Positions 55,206 to 64,000 of a stretch of DNA of 64,000 nucleotides are shown in pieces. The first letter of the stretch is position 1; the number at the start of each line of letters is the position of its first letter. The notes under the pieces were generated by a model. That model saw nothing but the letters and a program-made list of their open reading frames with translations. It ran no database searches and was not told the origin of the DNA. Source of the stretch: Micromonospora sp. WMMD1120 (GTDB lineage: Bacteria > Actinomycetota > Actinomycetes > Mycobacteriales > Micromonosporaceae); contig NZ_JARUBO010000005.1 of the NCBI RefSeq assembly GCF_029626235.1, forward strand, positions 1,706,501 to 1,770,500. Reading direction: 5' to 3'. A program made the translations under genes and the position numbers.

Positions 55206-57191
55206 TCAGCTGCTCAGCGCGGTGATCGTGAGGGTGGTGCGGTAGCTGCCCTTCGCGATGCTGTCCGGGATCTTCAGATCCAGGTCGGCACCGAGCTTGG
55301 CGCCACCCCGGGGGTGGCCCTGGGCGGCAGCGCCCAGTGCGCTGGAGACCGAGAGGCCCTTGCCCTGGTCGTCGTAGGACGACAGGACCGGCGCGCCGGC
55401 CTCGGCGCCCGCGCCGGTGTCGAGCACGTACGGGGTCCAGCCGAGGTAGGAGCCGGAGAAGGTCTTCTCGGCGTCGGAGAAGTCGCCGACGTTGGCCGAG
55501 ATCGACCACGGGGCGAGCGAGCGCCGGCTGTCCGACACCAGGATCGGGTTGATCTTGCCGGTGGCCTGGAAGTAGGTTCCGTCGCGCTCCTGGGCGGTGC
55601 CCAGGTCCACCAGACCGTTGTAGCCGTCGATCGTCCAGCCGAACTCGCCCGGAGCCGGGTTCGGCACGTTGACCTGGATGGCCTGGCCGTCACCGTGGTA
55701 CGGGTGCACCGTCACGTTGTCGACGATCGAGCCGACCGGCTGGCCCTCCGGAGTGTTGACGCAGGAGAGGCCGTTCTCGACCGACGCGTTCGGCGCGGCG
55801 CAGGTGCCGCTGCGAATGTTGGCCAGCACCAGCTTGTCGCCGCGCACCTGCACCTTGACGTAGCTGCGGACGTGCTCCTGGTTCTGCACCGAGTTGTACC
55901 AGTACTTGTCCGGGTCCAGCGGGTCCGGCCCGTTACCGCGGATGCCGGTGCCGCTGCCGTCCGGCTTCTTGATGTCGTAGTACTTCGAGCCGGAGGCCGA
56001 GTTGGCGGTCACGTAGATGACGCCACCGGGGCCGGGGAACACGTCGGCAGCGCCCGGCTTCTCCGCCGGGTTCTCCTTCTGGCCGTTCTTGATGGAGTAG
56101 CTACGCGAGTAGCTGTGGTCGTGGCCCTGGAGCACCATGTCGATGCCGAGGTTGGAGAAGGCGGTGGTGAAGTCCTCGCGCCGCTGCTTGTTGTCGGTGT
56201 CGGTCGCGTGGCTGGCCGGGGAGTAGATGGAGTGGTGGTAGACGAGCACCTTCCACTTGGCCTCGGAGCCGTGCTTGTTGACCACGTCGGTGATGTACGC
56301 GACGTGCGCCGCGTCGCCGGCGTTGCCGCCGTCGGTCGGCAGTTTGTAGCTGTTGCTGTTGATGTCGATGAACAGCACGTCCTTGTAGACGAACCAGTAG
56401 TCGCCACCGGACTTGGTGCCCGCCGGGTTCCCGTTGTCGTAGTACGGGGCGGTGCGGTCGGTGTTCGGGGTGAAGTGGTGCTGCTCGTACGACTTGCCGC
56501 CGACGTCGTGGTTACCGATGGTCGCCACGACGGGGTACTGCCGTAGCTGGTCGGGCGCCATGAACGAGGTCCACTGGCCCTCGTCGTTGGCGGACTCGAC
56601 GTGGTCGCCGCCGGAGACCAGCAGCTCGGCGTTCGGGTTGGCGGCGGTGGCCACCTTCAGGGTGTCCTCCCAGCCGGCCTGGTCCTTCAGCCGGTCGCCG
56701 GACGAGCCGATCTGCGGGTCGCCGAAGAACAGGAAGTCGTAGTCGCCCTCGAAGTCCCGCGTCTTGAACGCGTACGTCGGGGACCAACTGCCCTCCGCGC
56801 CGACCCGGTACGAGTACGCCGTGTTCTCGCGAAGGTTGCTGATCGTGGCGTGCCGGTTGAAGCCGGTGGTGGAGGTGTTCGCCGCGCCGACGGCGTCGAA
56901 CGTGATCGCGCCGGCCGGGAACTCGCCGTTCACGATCTCGGCGGTCGGGGCGAGTTGGATCTTCTGCGCGGTGTCGGCGGAGGAGTACCAGGTCACGATG
57001 CGCTGGGTCTCGTTGGCGCCGACGCCGAGGATCACGCTACTGATCGTGGCCGACTCGGCCGCGCTCGCGGTGACCGTCAGGCCACTGCCGAGGGCCGCGC
57101 CCATGCCCAGGAAGCCGGCTGCGACCCCGGCGACCAGGCGCCGCCGCACGAGCCCGGAGGCCCGCGCCGAGGTGCTCAATGTCATCGACAT
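55206..57191 (-). CDS. Secreted metallophosphoesterase with WxL-like C-terminal domain
   Basis: A 661-residue protein from ATG 57191 with AAAAGGGAACA upstream. A signal peptide (LVRRRLVAGVAAGFLGMG) has twin arginines, so Tat export is possible. A purple-acid-phosphatase-type fibronectin domain (about 45-140) precedes the metallophosphoesterase core: FFGDPQIG, SGGDHVE, GNHD, YHHSIYSP and QGHDHSYSR hold the two-metal ligands. Residues about 535-661 look like a WxL domain (SANVGDFSD, LGWTPYV, SYRTTLTITALSS). PHO-box-like repeats lie upstream. It likely releases phosphate from extracellular esters. Confidence 0.92.
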   Translation of the reverse strand: MSMTLSTSARASGLVRRRLVAGVAAGFLGMGAALGSGLTVTASAAESATISSVILGVGANETQRIVTWYSSADTAQKIQLAPTAEIVNGEFPAGAITFDAVGAANTSTTGFNRHATISNLRENTAYSYRVGAEGSWSPTYAFKTRDFEGDYDFLFFGDPQIGSSGDRLKDQAGWEDTLKVATAANPNAELLVSGGDHVESANDEGQWTSFMAPDQLRQYPVVATIGNHDVGGKSYEQHHFTPNTDRTAPYYDNGNPAGTKSGGDYWFVYKDVLFIDINSNSYKLPTDGGNAGDAAHVAYITDVVNKHGSEAKWKVLVYHHSIYSPASHATDTDNKQRREDFTTAFSNLGIDMVLQGHDHSYSRSYSIKNGQKENPAEKPGAADVFPGPGGVIYVTANSASGSKYYDIKKPDGSGTGIRGNGPDPLDPDKYWYNSVQNQEHVRSYVKVQVRGDKLVLANIRSGTCAAPNASVENGLSCVNTPEGQPVGSIVDNVTVHPYHGDGQAIQVNVPNPAPGEFGWTIDGYNGLVDLGTAQERDGTYFQATGKINPILVSDSRRSLAPWSISANVGDFSDAEKTFSGSYLGWTPYVLDTGAGAEAGAPVLSSYDDQGKGLSVSSALGAAAQGHPRGGAKLGADLDLKIPDSIAKGSYRTTLTITALSS

Positions 57192-57266
57192 TGTTCCCTT
57201 TTCGAATAGAGGAATGGATGTTTCTTCGCCCGACGCTGGGGAAGCGCACCCACGCTTTCGCCGCCC

Positions 57267-57284
57267 GATGAACCAACCATGAAC
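57267..57284 (-). promoter_or_regulatory. PHO-box-like pair of 11-bp direct repeats
   Basis: On the minus strand GTTCATGGTTG is followed directly by GTTCATCGGGC. The core GTTCA-TG/TC units are 11 bp apart, matching the PhoP direct repeat (GTTCACC, 11-bp spacing) of Streptomyces with one mismatch each. It is 76 bp upstream of the metallophosphoesterase start. Confidence 0.65.
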
Positions 57285-57328
57285 ATGATCTTGCGGAAGA
57301 CTGCACTTCACGAACTACTTAGCCTTAC

Positions 57329-58546
57329 TCAGGACCCGGAAATGCGCTGCACAAACCAGACGATCCCCATGACGGACACGGCTGCGGAAACCGCCCCGGT
57401 CGCCCAGACACCAACTTTCGGCGCGCGGTGGCGCAGCACGAGAAGCAGCGGAAAGACGACAGCGATAATCGTCAACTGAACGACCTCGATACCGACGTTG
57501 AACACCAGCAGCGACCAGAGCAGGGTCCACGACCACGCCTCGTCGATGCCCAACGCGCCGGCGAAGCCCAGGCCGTGCACGAGGCCGAAGCAGAACACCA
57601 CGCCGAGGCGGACCCAGCCGGCCCGGTCCAGACTGAGGTGTCCGCGCCCAGCCACGTCCAGGTCGGCCGCGTGCGTACCGCGCCGCCGGATGCCCCACAG
57701 GTGCCAACCGGCGACGACGGCGATCGACAGGGCGATGACCGGCTCCACGACCCTCCCCGGCACCTCGACCAGGCCGAGCGCCGCGAGCATGAACGTCACC
57801 GAGTGCGCCACGGTGAAGCTGGTGGCCGCGAGCACGATCTCGCGCAGCCGCCGGGAGCCGGCGATGAGCGCCAGCAGGAACAGGATGTGGTCGATGCCGG
57901 ACAGCAGGTGCTCGGCACCCAGGAGGAAGAACTCCCCGAACCGCTCGTACCACGCCTGGGCGGTGGAGAACGCCGGGTGGGCGGCGTCCAGCGCCGCGCT
58001 GCCGGAGCGACCGTCGATCTCGTAGGTGACGATCGTCTTGGTGCCCTTGACGTAACCCTCGCGGTCCGGGAAGAGACCGCTGCGCACCTCGTGCGCGTCG
58101 CTCCTCTCCGGGCAGGTCCAGTCCAACAGCAGATCCGCGTACGGCACGCCCTCGCGAGCGCCGATCGTCGCGTCCCCCACCTGGCTCGGCCGGCAGGCCG
58201 TACCCCCGGAGGCGACCGAGAAGCGGTCGGAGACGTAGCGGAGCACCGCCGGGGCGTGGCTGGTCAGCGCCGCGGCCTGGGCCGCGGCGTCACCCGCCTC
58301 GAAGGCGGCGGTACCCGCCCGGAAGAGCGGATCGTCGTCACCGGCATCCGCGGCGGAGACGACGAGGAGGTCGTACTCGAGTTCCACGGCCGTGCGGATG
58401 TGACCCTCGTCTCCCGCCGAGATCGTGCTGTAAACGGTCGACGAAAAACCGTGCGCGGACGCCGGCGCGGCGCCCAGAAACGGGACCACCGCCGCGGCGA
58501 AACCGACAGCGGCGACGATAACGGTACGGCGGATGCGGCCGGACAT
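57329..58546 (-). CDS. HupE/UreJ-like membrane protein with extracellular domain
   Basis: A 405-residue protein from ATG 58546. Signal peptide residues 1-31 end PASAHG. An extracellular domain of about 170 residues follows (TVYSTISAGDEGHIRTAVEL, four cysteines, e.g. GGTACRPS and LDWTCPER). The C-terminal HupE/UreJ_2 region has six helices including FLLGAEHLLSGIDHILFLLA and CFGLVHGLGFAGAL. Histidine-rich helices suggest divalent metal transport; HupE/UreJ are linked to nickel uptake. Upstream of the phosphoesterase in the same direction; 137-bp gap. Confidence 0.88.
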   Translation of the reverse strand: MSGRIRRTVIVAAVGFAAAVVPFLGAAPASAHGFSSTVYSTISAGDEGHIRTAVELEYDLLVVSAADAGDDDPLFRAGTAAFEAGDAAAQAAALTSHAPAVLRYVSDRFSVASGGTACRPSQVGDATIGAREGVPYADLLLDWTCPERSDAHEVRSGLFPDREGYVKGTKTIVTYEIDGRSGSAALDAAHPAFSTAQAWYERFGEFFLLGAEHLLSGIDHILFLLALIAGSRRLREIVLAATSFTVAHSVTFMLAALGLVEVPGRVVEPVIALSIAVVAGWHLWGIRRRGTHAADLDVAGRGHLSLDRAGWVRLGVVFCFGLVHGLGFAGALGIDEAWSWTLLWSLLVFNVGIEVVQLTIIAVVFPLLLVLRHRAPKVGVWATGAVSAAVSVMGIVWFVQRISGS

Positions 58547-58585
58547 ACGACTCCCTCAGTTGGCCAGTGCACGGTGCATGGCACG

Positions 58586-58614
58586 GGTGAACAGCAACCC
58601 GCACAGCGACGAAC
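58586..58614 (-). promoter_or_regulatory. Possible second PHO-box-like element
   Basis: On the minus strand GTTCGTC (58614-58608) and GTTCACC (58592-58586) are 22 bp apart, two 11-bp steps, with a degenerate middle unit (TGCGGGT). It is 40 bp upstream of the HupE-like start and within the divergent lipoprotein promoter region. Weaker than the 57267 site. Confidence 0.35.
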
Positions 58615-58727
58615 CGCCGGGAAACAAACAGCCCGACCGACCGACCGTCGATTCGCGCCCGCCGAAATTGCGATAGGAATACGAAGCACAACGCGCTTTC
58701 CCATCACCATCCGAAAGGACGACCACC

Positions 58728-59390
58728 GTGCGTCCCCCGCTTCGGGCCGTTGCCCTGCTGGCCGTGACCGCCGCGCTGCTCGCCGGCTGCGACTCCGGCG
58801 ACGACTGGGCGCGGCCGCGTCCGACGCCGAGCGCCATCGGCACTCTCGGTCCAGGGTTCGTCGACCCCTCCGCGAAGCCCGCGCCGGAAGCGACGATCAC
58901 GCCGCAGCCGGGCTCGTGGGCCGGCGTCCACCCGCCGAGGGGTTACCGGGTCGTCCTGCTCACCAGCGGTGACGACACACCGACCAGAGCCCTCGTCAGC
59001 GCGGTACAGGAGTGGGCCGAGGAGGAGCACGTCGACCTACGGACGACCGCCATCGCGGACGCGCACGACATCGTTCCCCGCATCGCCACGGCGATGGAGA
59101 TGGGTCCGGACCTCGTCGTCAGCGCCGGCAACGATCTCATCGACGCGCTCGCCCTGGTCACCCCGAACCACCTCGACGAGAAGTTCCTCGTGGTCGGCGC
59201 GGAGCTGGCCGAGCCCACGCACAACGTCACCGCCGTCGACTGGGACGGGGCGTCGTTCCGGGGGGAGGGGCTCGGCATGTCCTCGACGTACGACCCGGCG
59301 TCGTTCACGTCCGAGCGCTGCGCGTCGGCCATCCGCGCGGGAGTGGCAGCGGTCCTCAACGACCTGACCGGGATCGTGGTCTGGCTCTGA
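58728..59390 (+). CDS. BMP-like lipoprotein
   Basis: A 220-residue protein from GTG 58728 with GAAAGGAC upstream. Lipoprotein signal (VTAALLAGCDSGDD). The mature part resembles the substrate-binding BMP (basic membrane protein) fold: YRVVLLTSGDDTPTRALVSA, GPDLVVSAGNDLIDALALVT, KFLVVGAELAEPTHNVTAVD. It is about half the length of full BMP receptors and no ABC genes are adjacent. Divergent from the HupE-like operon. Ligand unknown. Confidence 0.8.
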   Translation: MRPPLRAVALLAVTAALLAGCDSGDDWARPRPTPSAIGTLGPGFVDPSAKPAPEATITPQPGSWAGVHPPRGYRVVLLTSGDDTPTRALVSAVQEWAEEEHVDLRTTAIADAHDIVPRIATAMEMGPDLVVSAGNDLIDALALVTPNHLDEKFLVVGAELAEPTHNVTAVDWDGASFRGEGLGMSSTYDPASFTSERCASAIRAGVAAVLNDLTGIVVWL

Positions 59391-59526
59391 CACCGGGCGG
59401 ACACATCGGTCGACGCAACCGTTCGGCTGATCTTCGTGGGGGCGGAAAGACGGGCTGCCGTCAACGGGCGCGGCGTGCGATCCTTTGCCGGTTGATCATG
59501 GCCGGGGCCGGCACTGGAGGCAGGGT

Positions 59527-62064
59527 TTGCGGACCGCTTCACGCATCCACCGACGAATCGTGTCGCTGGGCGTCGCCATCACGCTCGGCTGCGGCGCGGC
59601 GGTGGGGCTCACCTCGGCCACCGCCACCGCGGCAGCGAGCGCCCCGACCGACCTCAGGACCGCCGGTCAGCAGTGCGCCAGCGCCGCCCCGGGGCCGTAC
59701 CTGAGCCCGAGTCGCCTCGGTATCGCCCAGGCCGTCTCGCTACAGGGCACCCACAGCGGTACGCCCCGGAGCGGTCGGCAAGCGGACTTCCAGGTCTGGG
59801 ACGTCACCGACCCGGCACATCCGCAGCAGTGGCTCGTCGAGATGGGCGGGACGAGCGACACGGTCCACGTCCAACTTGAGGACGCGTCGCGGCAGCTCGA
59901 CGGCGTCACCTACGCCTGGAAAGTGCGTGTCCTCGACGGCGCGGACGCGTCACCGTGGAGCGACACCTGCCACTTCACCATCGACCGCAGCGGAGGCCCG
60001 GCGCCAACTGTCACCTCCGCCGACTACCCCGCCAGCGGCAGCGGCAGTCCCGGTGGCGCGATCGGTGTCCCCGGGGCGTTCACGCTGACCTCGGCCTCGG
60101 CCGACACCGTCAGCTATCTCTACACGTTCTATTCGGCCGAGCTGCCCGACGAGTACCAGGAAGCCACAGTGGACGCCACCGGGCTCGGTGGACCGGCCGT
60201 CGTCACTGTCACACCGAAGGCGGCCTCCCACCATTCACTCACGGTCTACGCCATCGACCGTGCGGGAAACAGGTCCGAGCGGGCGGTCCACACGTTCTAC
60301 GTCAGGGAGACCCGACCGGAGGTCTTCTCCGCCGCGTATCCGGAGTCGACGCCGAACCCGAACTACAACGTCGGCGTGCCGGGCGCGTTCGATTTCCGGG
60401 CCACCCTTGCCGGCACGGTGTCCTTCGCGTGGCGGATCGACGAGGGCGGGCCGTCCGGCACCGTGTCGGCCGATGCCAGCGGAAAGGCGACGGCGATGAT
60501 CGCCCCGACCCGTGGCGGCCCGCAGACCCTGCACGTCCACAGCGTCACCCGTGACGGCACCGCGCACGCCCCGCGCGCCTACTCCTTCACCGTCGACAAC
60601 GCCCCGGTCCTCACCGGCGACACGCGTGGGGAGGTGACCATCGGTTCCTCGCTCACCATCCACCTCACTCCGCGCGCGCCGCAGGTCGTGGAGTACCTGT
60701 ACTGGCCGGAGTACTCGGGCCTGGACGAGCGGCCGGTCGTGAAGACCACAGTGCCGGCCCGCCCGGACGGCAGCGCCGACCTCGTCTGGACCGCCACCGA
60801 GACCCGCGTCGACGGCCTGCGGATCCAGAGTCGGAGCGCGGACGGCACCCTGTCCACCCCGCGCTGGCTGAACGTCTCGGTCGACGGCGCGAGGCCGACG
60901 GTGACCCGTACCGGCGACACGGCGGCCGGCACCTCGTCCACCTTCACCGCACGCAGCTCGATGACCGACATCGTCGAGTACGTGGCGACGCTGAACAGCG
61001 ACGACAACACGAAGAAGGTGCTCCGTCCGTCCGCCAACGGCGCTGTCACCTTCAGCTTCACCACGATGGCGATCGGCCACAACCACGTGAGCGTCATCGC
61101 CCGTAACGCCGCCGGGGTGCAGACGGAGGAGGGCGCCGCGGTCTGGACGACGACGGACGAGCCGCAGGTCAGCTCGGCCGACTTCCCGGTAAACGGCAGC
61201 GGCCGACTGGCCACCGGCACGTTCACCTTCAGCTCGTACCTGCCCGACACCGTCGGCTACCAGTACTCGGTGAACGGTGCGCCGTACGTGAAGGTCCCCG
61301 CCCGTGCCGACGGTACCGCGCAGGTGACCTGGACGCCGACGGCCGAGGGCGCCCACAGCCTGAAGGTTCGCCGGGTCAGGACCGAGGGCTTCCCTTCGGC
61401 GATCACCGACTACCGCTTCGCGGTCACCGCCGGTGTCACCACCGTCACCTCGGTCACTCCGGGCACCGTGCCGGCGGGTGACCTCCGCACGATCACTGTC
61501 CACGGCACCCGACTGCATCCGGACGACAGGGTCGAGGTGACCCCGGTGGACAGGCTGCCGAGGCGGGCCTGGGTGAAGACGGTCTCGGCGGACCGCAGGA
61601 CGCTCACCGCCGAGGTGGATCTCCACCTGGTACCGGAGGGTACGGCCACCCTGACCCTGCACCCGTACGGGATGCTCAAGCCGCTGGTTCTGGACAACGC
61701 GTTCACGATCGGCCCACCCCCACCGCTGCAAGTGGTTCGGCCACCCACCATCAGCGGCACGGTGGAGGTCGGCGCCACCGTCACGGCGGACCCGGGCGAG
61801 TGGTCGCCCAGCGCGGACAGCCACTCGTACCAGTGGTCGGCGAACGGCGTCGAGATCTGGCGGGCGAATACCCCTACGTACACCATCCCCCTGGCGCTGC
61901 TCGGGCAGCGGCTGACGGTCACTGTCTACGCCGGCCGGGACCGTCACACCACGACCACGGTCACCTCGGCTGCCGTCGTCGTCGACAGGGGCAAGCGGCC
62001 CCCGCGTCGAACGGTGATCCGCCCGGACACGCCCTGGTCGACTCCGCGCCAACCACAGACCTGA
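59527..62064 (+). CDS. Large secreted multi-domain Ig-like repeat protein (copy 1)
   Basis: An 845-residue protein. I choose TTG 59527 (LRTASRIHRRIVSLGVAITL) because GGAGG lies 11 bases upstream; GTG 59569 is an alternative. A signal peptide ends near TATAAASAPTDL. Repeated beta-rich, fibronectin/Ig-like domains follow (FQVWDVTDPAHPQQWLVEMG, VYAIDRAGNRSERAVHTFYV, SRSADGTLSTPRWLNVSVD). The last domain (PPTISGTVEVGATVTADPGE) is of the Ig-like cell-surface type. There is no LPXTG or membrane anchor. Likely extracellular adhesin or matrix protein. Closely related to the next gene. Confidence 0.85.
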   Translation: MRTASRIHRRIVSLGVAITLGCGAAVGLTSATATAAASAPTDLRTAGQQCASAAPGPYLSPSRLGIAQAVSLQGTHSGTPRSGRQADFQVWDVTDPAHPQQWLVEMGGTSDTVHVQLEDASRQLDGVTYAWKVRVLDGADASPWSDTCHFTIDRSGGPAPTVTSADYPASGSGSPGGAIGVPGAFTLTSASADTVSYLYTFYSAELPDEYQEATVDATGLGGPAVVTVTPKAASHHSLTVYAIDRAGNRSERAVHTFYVRETRPEVFSAAYPESTPNPNYNVGVPGAFDFRATLAGTVSFAWRIDEGGPSGTVSADASGKATAMIAPTRGGPQTLHVHSVTRDGTAHAPRAYSFTVDNAPVLTGDTRGEVTIGSSLTIHLTPRAPQVVEYLYWPEYSGLDERPVVKTTVPARPDGSADLVWTATETRVDGLRIQSRSADGTLSTPRWLNVSVDGARPTVTRTGDTAAGTSSTFTARSSMTDIVEYVATLNSDDNTKKVLRPSANGAVTFSFTTMAIGHNHVSVIARNAAGVQTEEGAAVWTTTDEPQVSSADFPVNGSGRLATGTFTFSSYLPDTVGYQYSVNGAPYVKVPARADGTAQVTWTPTAEGAHSLKVRRVRTEGFPSAITDYRFAVTAGVTTVTSVTPGTVPAGDLRTITVHGTRLHPDDRVEVTPVDRLPRRAWVKTVSADRRTLTAEVDLHLVPEGTATLTLHPYGMLKPLVLDNAFTIGPPPPLQVVRPPTISGTVEVGATVTADPGEWSPSADSHSYQWSANGVEIWRANTPTYTIPLALLGQRLTVTVYAGRDRHTTTTVTSAAVVVDRGKRPPRRTVIRPDTPWSTPRQPQT

Positions 62065-62221
62065 CCATCCGGCTGACGCCACCGCGCTGATCGGCCGCCG
62101 GAAACAGCCTGCTCGGCAACCTGCCAACCACGGCTCGGGCCCACCTGCAACAGCTCCACATGGGACTCTCGTGTCAGCAGGTGGCGCTCGATGCCTGCGA
62201 TCCACAATGGGGGAGACACCA

Positions 62222-64000
62222 GTGCGGACACCTTTGCTCGCTCGTCGCCGAACAACGACTGTCGTCGCGGCATCTGCGCTCAGCTGCACGCTCGTGGTCG
62301 GGCTCGCGGCCACGCCGGCCGCCGCGGCCCTGACGGCGCCGACCGACCTCATGACCGCGGGCCAGCCCTGCGCCACCGACGCGCCGGGGCCGTACCTGAG
62401 CCCGGACAGGCTCAACGACGCCCGTGCCGTGGTGCTGAAGGGCGCCTTCACCGGCGCCGACGAGGGTGCCGAGCTGCAGGCCGACTTCCAGGTCTGGGAC
62501 ATCACCGACCCGGGGCACCCGCAGCAGTGGCTCACCGGGGTGGGCGAGCGGAACAACGAGGTCTACATCCAGCTCGAGGACGACTCGCGGCAGCTCGACG
62601 GCGTCACGTACGCCTGGCGGGTCCGCGTCCTCGACGGGGACACGGCGACACCGTGGAGCGGCACCTGCCACTTCACCCTCGACCGCACCGGCGGCCCGGC
62701 GCCAACCGTCGACTCGCCGGAGTACCCCTCCGGAGGGTGGGACAGGCCGGGCGGCGCGATCGGTGTTCCCGGCGTCTTCACGCTGACCTCGGCGAGCCCG
62801 GACACCGTCAGCTACCGCTACCAGTTCTACGCGAGCGAGATGAGCGAGCAGGCGCCGGCCGGCACCGTGGCCGCGAACGGGCTCGGCGGTCCGGCCACCG
62901 TCGAGTGGACGCCCCAGTCGGCGGGTTACCACTCGGTGGAGGTCTACGCCATCGACCGGGCTGGAAACTACTCCGAGCGAAACATCTACGAGTACGTCGT
63001 CCGGGAGACCCGCCCGTCGATCTTCTCTGCCGCGTACCCGGACTGGGGCACGAACCTGGACTACAACGTCGGCGTGCCCGGCGCGTTCGAGCTGCGCTCC
63101 AACGTCGCCGACACGGCGTCGTTCGCCTGGCGGATCGACGGGGGCGGCCCGTCGGGGACGGTGCCGGCGGCGTCCGACGGAACGGCGACGGCGATGATCG
63201 CCCCCACCCGCGCCGGCCGACAGACCCTCTACGTCCACAGCGTCACCCGCGACGGCACGGCACACGCCCCCCGCGCCTACGAGTTCCTCGTCGACAACGG
63301 CCCCAGACTCACCGGTGACGTCGACAGGGGTGTCACGATCGGCTCGTCGCTCAACTTCCACCTCGCCCCCCGGGCACCTCAGGTGCAGGCCTACGTCTAC
63401 TGGGTGGAGTACCTGGGCCTGGAGCCCCGACCGATCGAGAAGATCACCATTCCGGCGCGGGCGGACGGCACCGCGGACTTCACCTGGACCGCCACCGAGA
63501 CCAGCGTCAACGGTCTGCGGGTGCAGAGCCGCAGTGCGGACGGCACGCTGTCCGAGCCGCGCTGGAACCCCATCTCGGTCGACGGGGCGGAACCGACGGT
63601 GGTCCGCAGCGGAGGCACCGACCTGGGCACACCGGCCACCTTCACGGCCCGTACCCGGATGGCCGGCGTCACCGAGTACGTGACGACGCTGAACCGCGAC
63701 GAGTCCACGAAGCAGGTCATCCGGCCGGCCGCCGACGGCAGCGCCACCTTCACCTACACGCCCACCAAGGCCGGCTACAACTACGTCACTGTCGTCGCCC
63801 GCAACGCCGCCGGCGTGCAGACCGAGGAGGGCGGCACCTACTGGACCGTGCTGGACGGACCCAGGATCACCTCGACCGACTTCCCGACGACCAGCAGCGG
63901 GCGGTTGGCCCCGGGCACCTTCACCTTCACGCCCCGCCTGGCGGGCACGACCGCGTACGAGTACACGGTCAACTTCGGCGCGTACACCAGGATCGCCGCG
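62222..64000 (+). CDS. Large secreted Ig-like repeat protein (copy 2), cut by window end
   Basis: Starts at GTG 62222 with GGGGGAGACACCA upstream; 593 codons remain open to the window end. Signal peptide ([19 protein letters not shown]) and then the same domain order as copy 1: APTDLMTAGQPCATDAPGPY, FQVWDITDPGHPQQWLTGVG, VYAIDRAGNYSERN, PRAYEFLVDNGPRLTGDVD. Identity to copy 1 is high throughout, with the largest change near the signal. It is a tandem duplication with later divergence. Confidence 0.88.
   Translation, partial: MRTPLLARRRTTTVVAASALSCTLVVGLAATPAAAALTAPTDLMTAGQPCATDAPGPYLSPDRLNDARAVVLKGAFTGADEGAELQADFQVWDITDPGHPQQWLTGVGERNNEVYIQLEDDSRQLDGVTYAWRVRVLDGDTATPWSGTCHFTLDRTGGPAPTVDSPEYPSGGWDRPGGAIGVPGVFTLTSASPDTVSYRYQFYASEMSEQAPAGTVAANGLGGPATVEWTPQSAGYHSVEVYAIDRAGNYSERNIYEYVVRETRPSIFSAAYPDWGTNLDYNVGVPGAFELRSNVADTASFAWRIDGGGPSGTVPAASDGTATAMIAPTRAGRQTLYVHSVTRDGTAHAPRAYEFLVDNGPRLTGDVDRGVTIGSSLNFHLAPRAPQVQAYVYWVEYLGLEPRPIEKITIPARADGTADFTWTATETSVNGLRVQSRSADGTLSEPRWNPISVDGAEPTVVRSGGTDLGTPATFTARTRMAGVTEYVTTLNRDESTKQVIRPAADGSATFTYTPTKAGYNYVTVVARNAAGVQTEEGGTYWTVLDGPRITSTDFPTTSSGRLAPGTFTFTPRLAGTTAYEYTVNFGAYTRIAA

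Noticed and set aside
60235..62556. 773-residue open frame on the minus strand
   Set aside because: It is antisense to the secreted Ig-like genes and spans their junction. Composition is shadow-like, with no domain.

Overview
This window is high-GC actinobacterial DNA. Gene content and idioms point to a member of the Micromonosporaceae, probably Micromonospora or a close relative. The signs are many GTG starts, ATGA/GTGA stop-start overlaps, XRE/DUF397 pairs, DUF6230/DUF6114 envelope proteins, an SCO4848-type membrane protein, and an rRNA operon without a spacer tRNA. Genus assignment is inference; no database was searched.

Layout. 1-2617 (minus): a tightly packed cassette of YbaB-like protein, two type VII (ESX/WXG-like) secretion proteins, a probable nuclease toxin and a pentapeptide-repeat protein cut by the window edge. 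2618-6590: short repeats, a small zinc-ribbon-like protein, an XRE/DUF397 regulator pair, GC-rich tandem repeats and hairpins, and a complete IS110-family element with 10-bp flanking repeats. 6594-8770: two unknown genes, tRNA-Ser(CGA) and purine nucleoside phosphorylase. 8803-14330: a MacB-type ABC efflux operon headed by a lipoprotein, divergent from a two-component system. 14408-23207: tadA and its partner gene, an M23 peptidase, a PHP/PolX-like enzyme, a DMT exporter, a DUF885 protein and the DUF6230-DUF6114 pair.

23591-40270 is an envelope-glycan region: a DUF3068 protein, an acyltransferase, a GT4 glycosyltransferase, a DUF2613 peptide, two large GT-C-like membrane proteins, a 1448-residue AftD-like arabinofuranosyltransferase, a MOP flippase, nudC, and a VanW protein. 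40318-40905 is an array of eight about 73-bp tandem repeats, just beyond the terminator of a complete rRNA operon (5S, 23S, 16S on the minus strand, 41120-46331). Three promoter-like sequences lie upstream of 16S.

47035-53887 holds housekeeping and accessory genes: SCO4848-like, PRC-barrel, trpS, LtrA, a DGPF/YCII protein with its ECF sigma factor, a HAD hydrolase and a quinone oxidoreductase. 54047-58546 (minus) is the most unusual unit: a HupE/UreJ-like protein, a secreted metallophosphoesterase whose C-terminus looks like a WxL cell-wall-binding domain, and a DUF916 (WxL-interacting-type) membrane-anchored protein, with PHO-box-like 11-bp direct repeats upstream of the phosphoesterase. The window ends with a BMP-like lipoprotein and two tandem, closely related, secreted Ig-like repeat proteins, the second running off the end.
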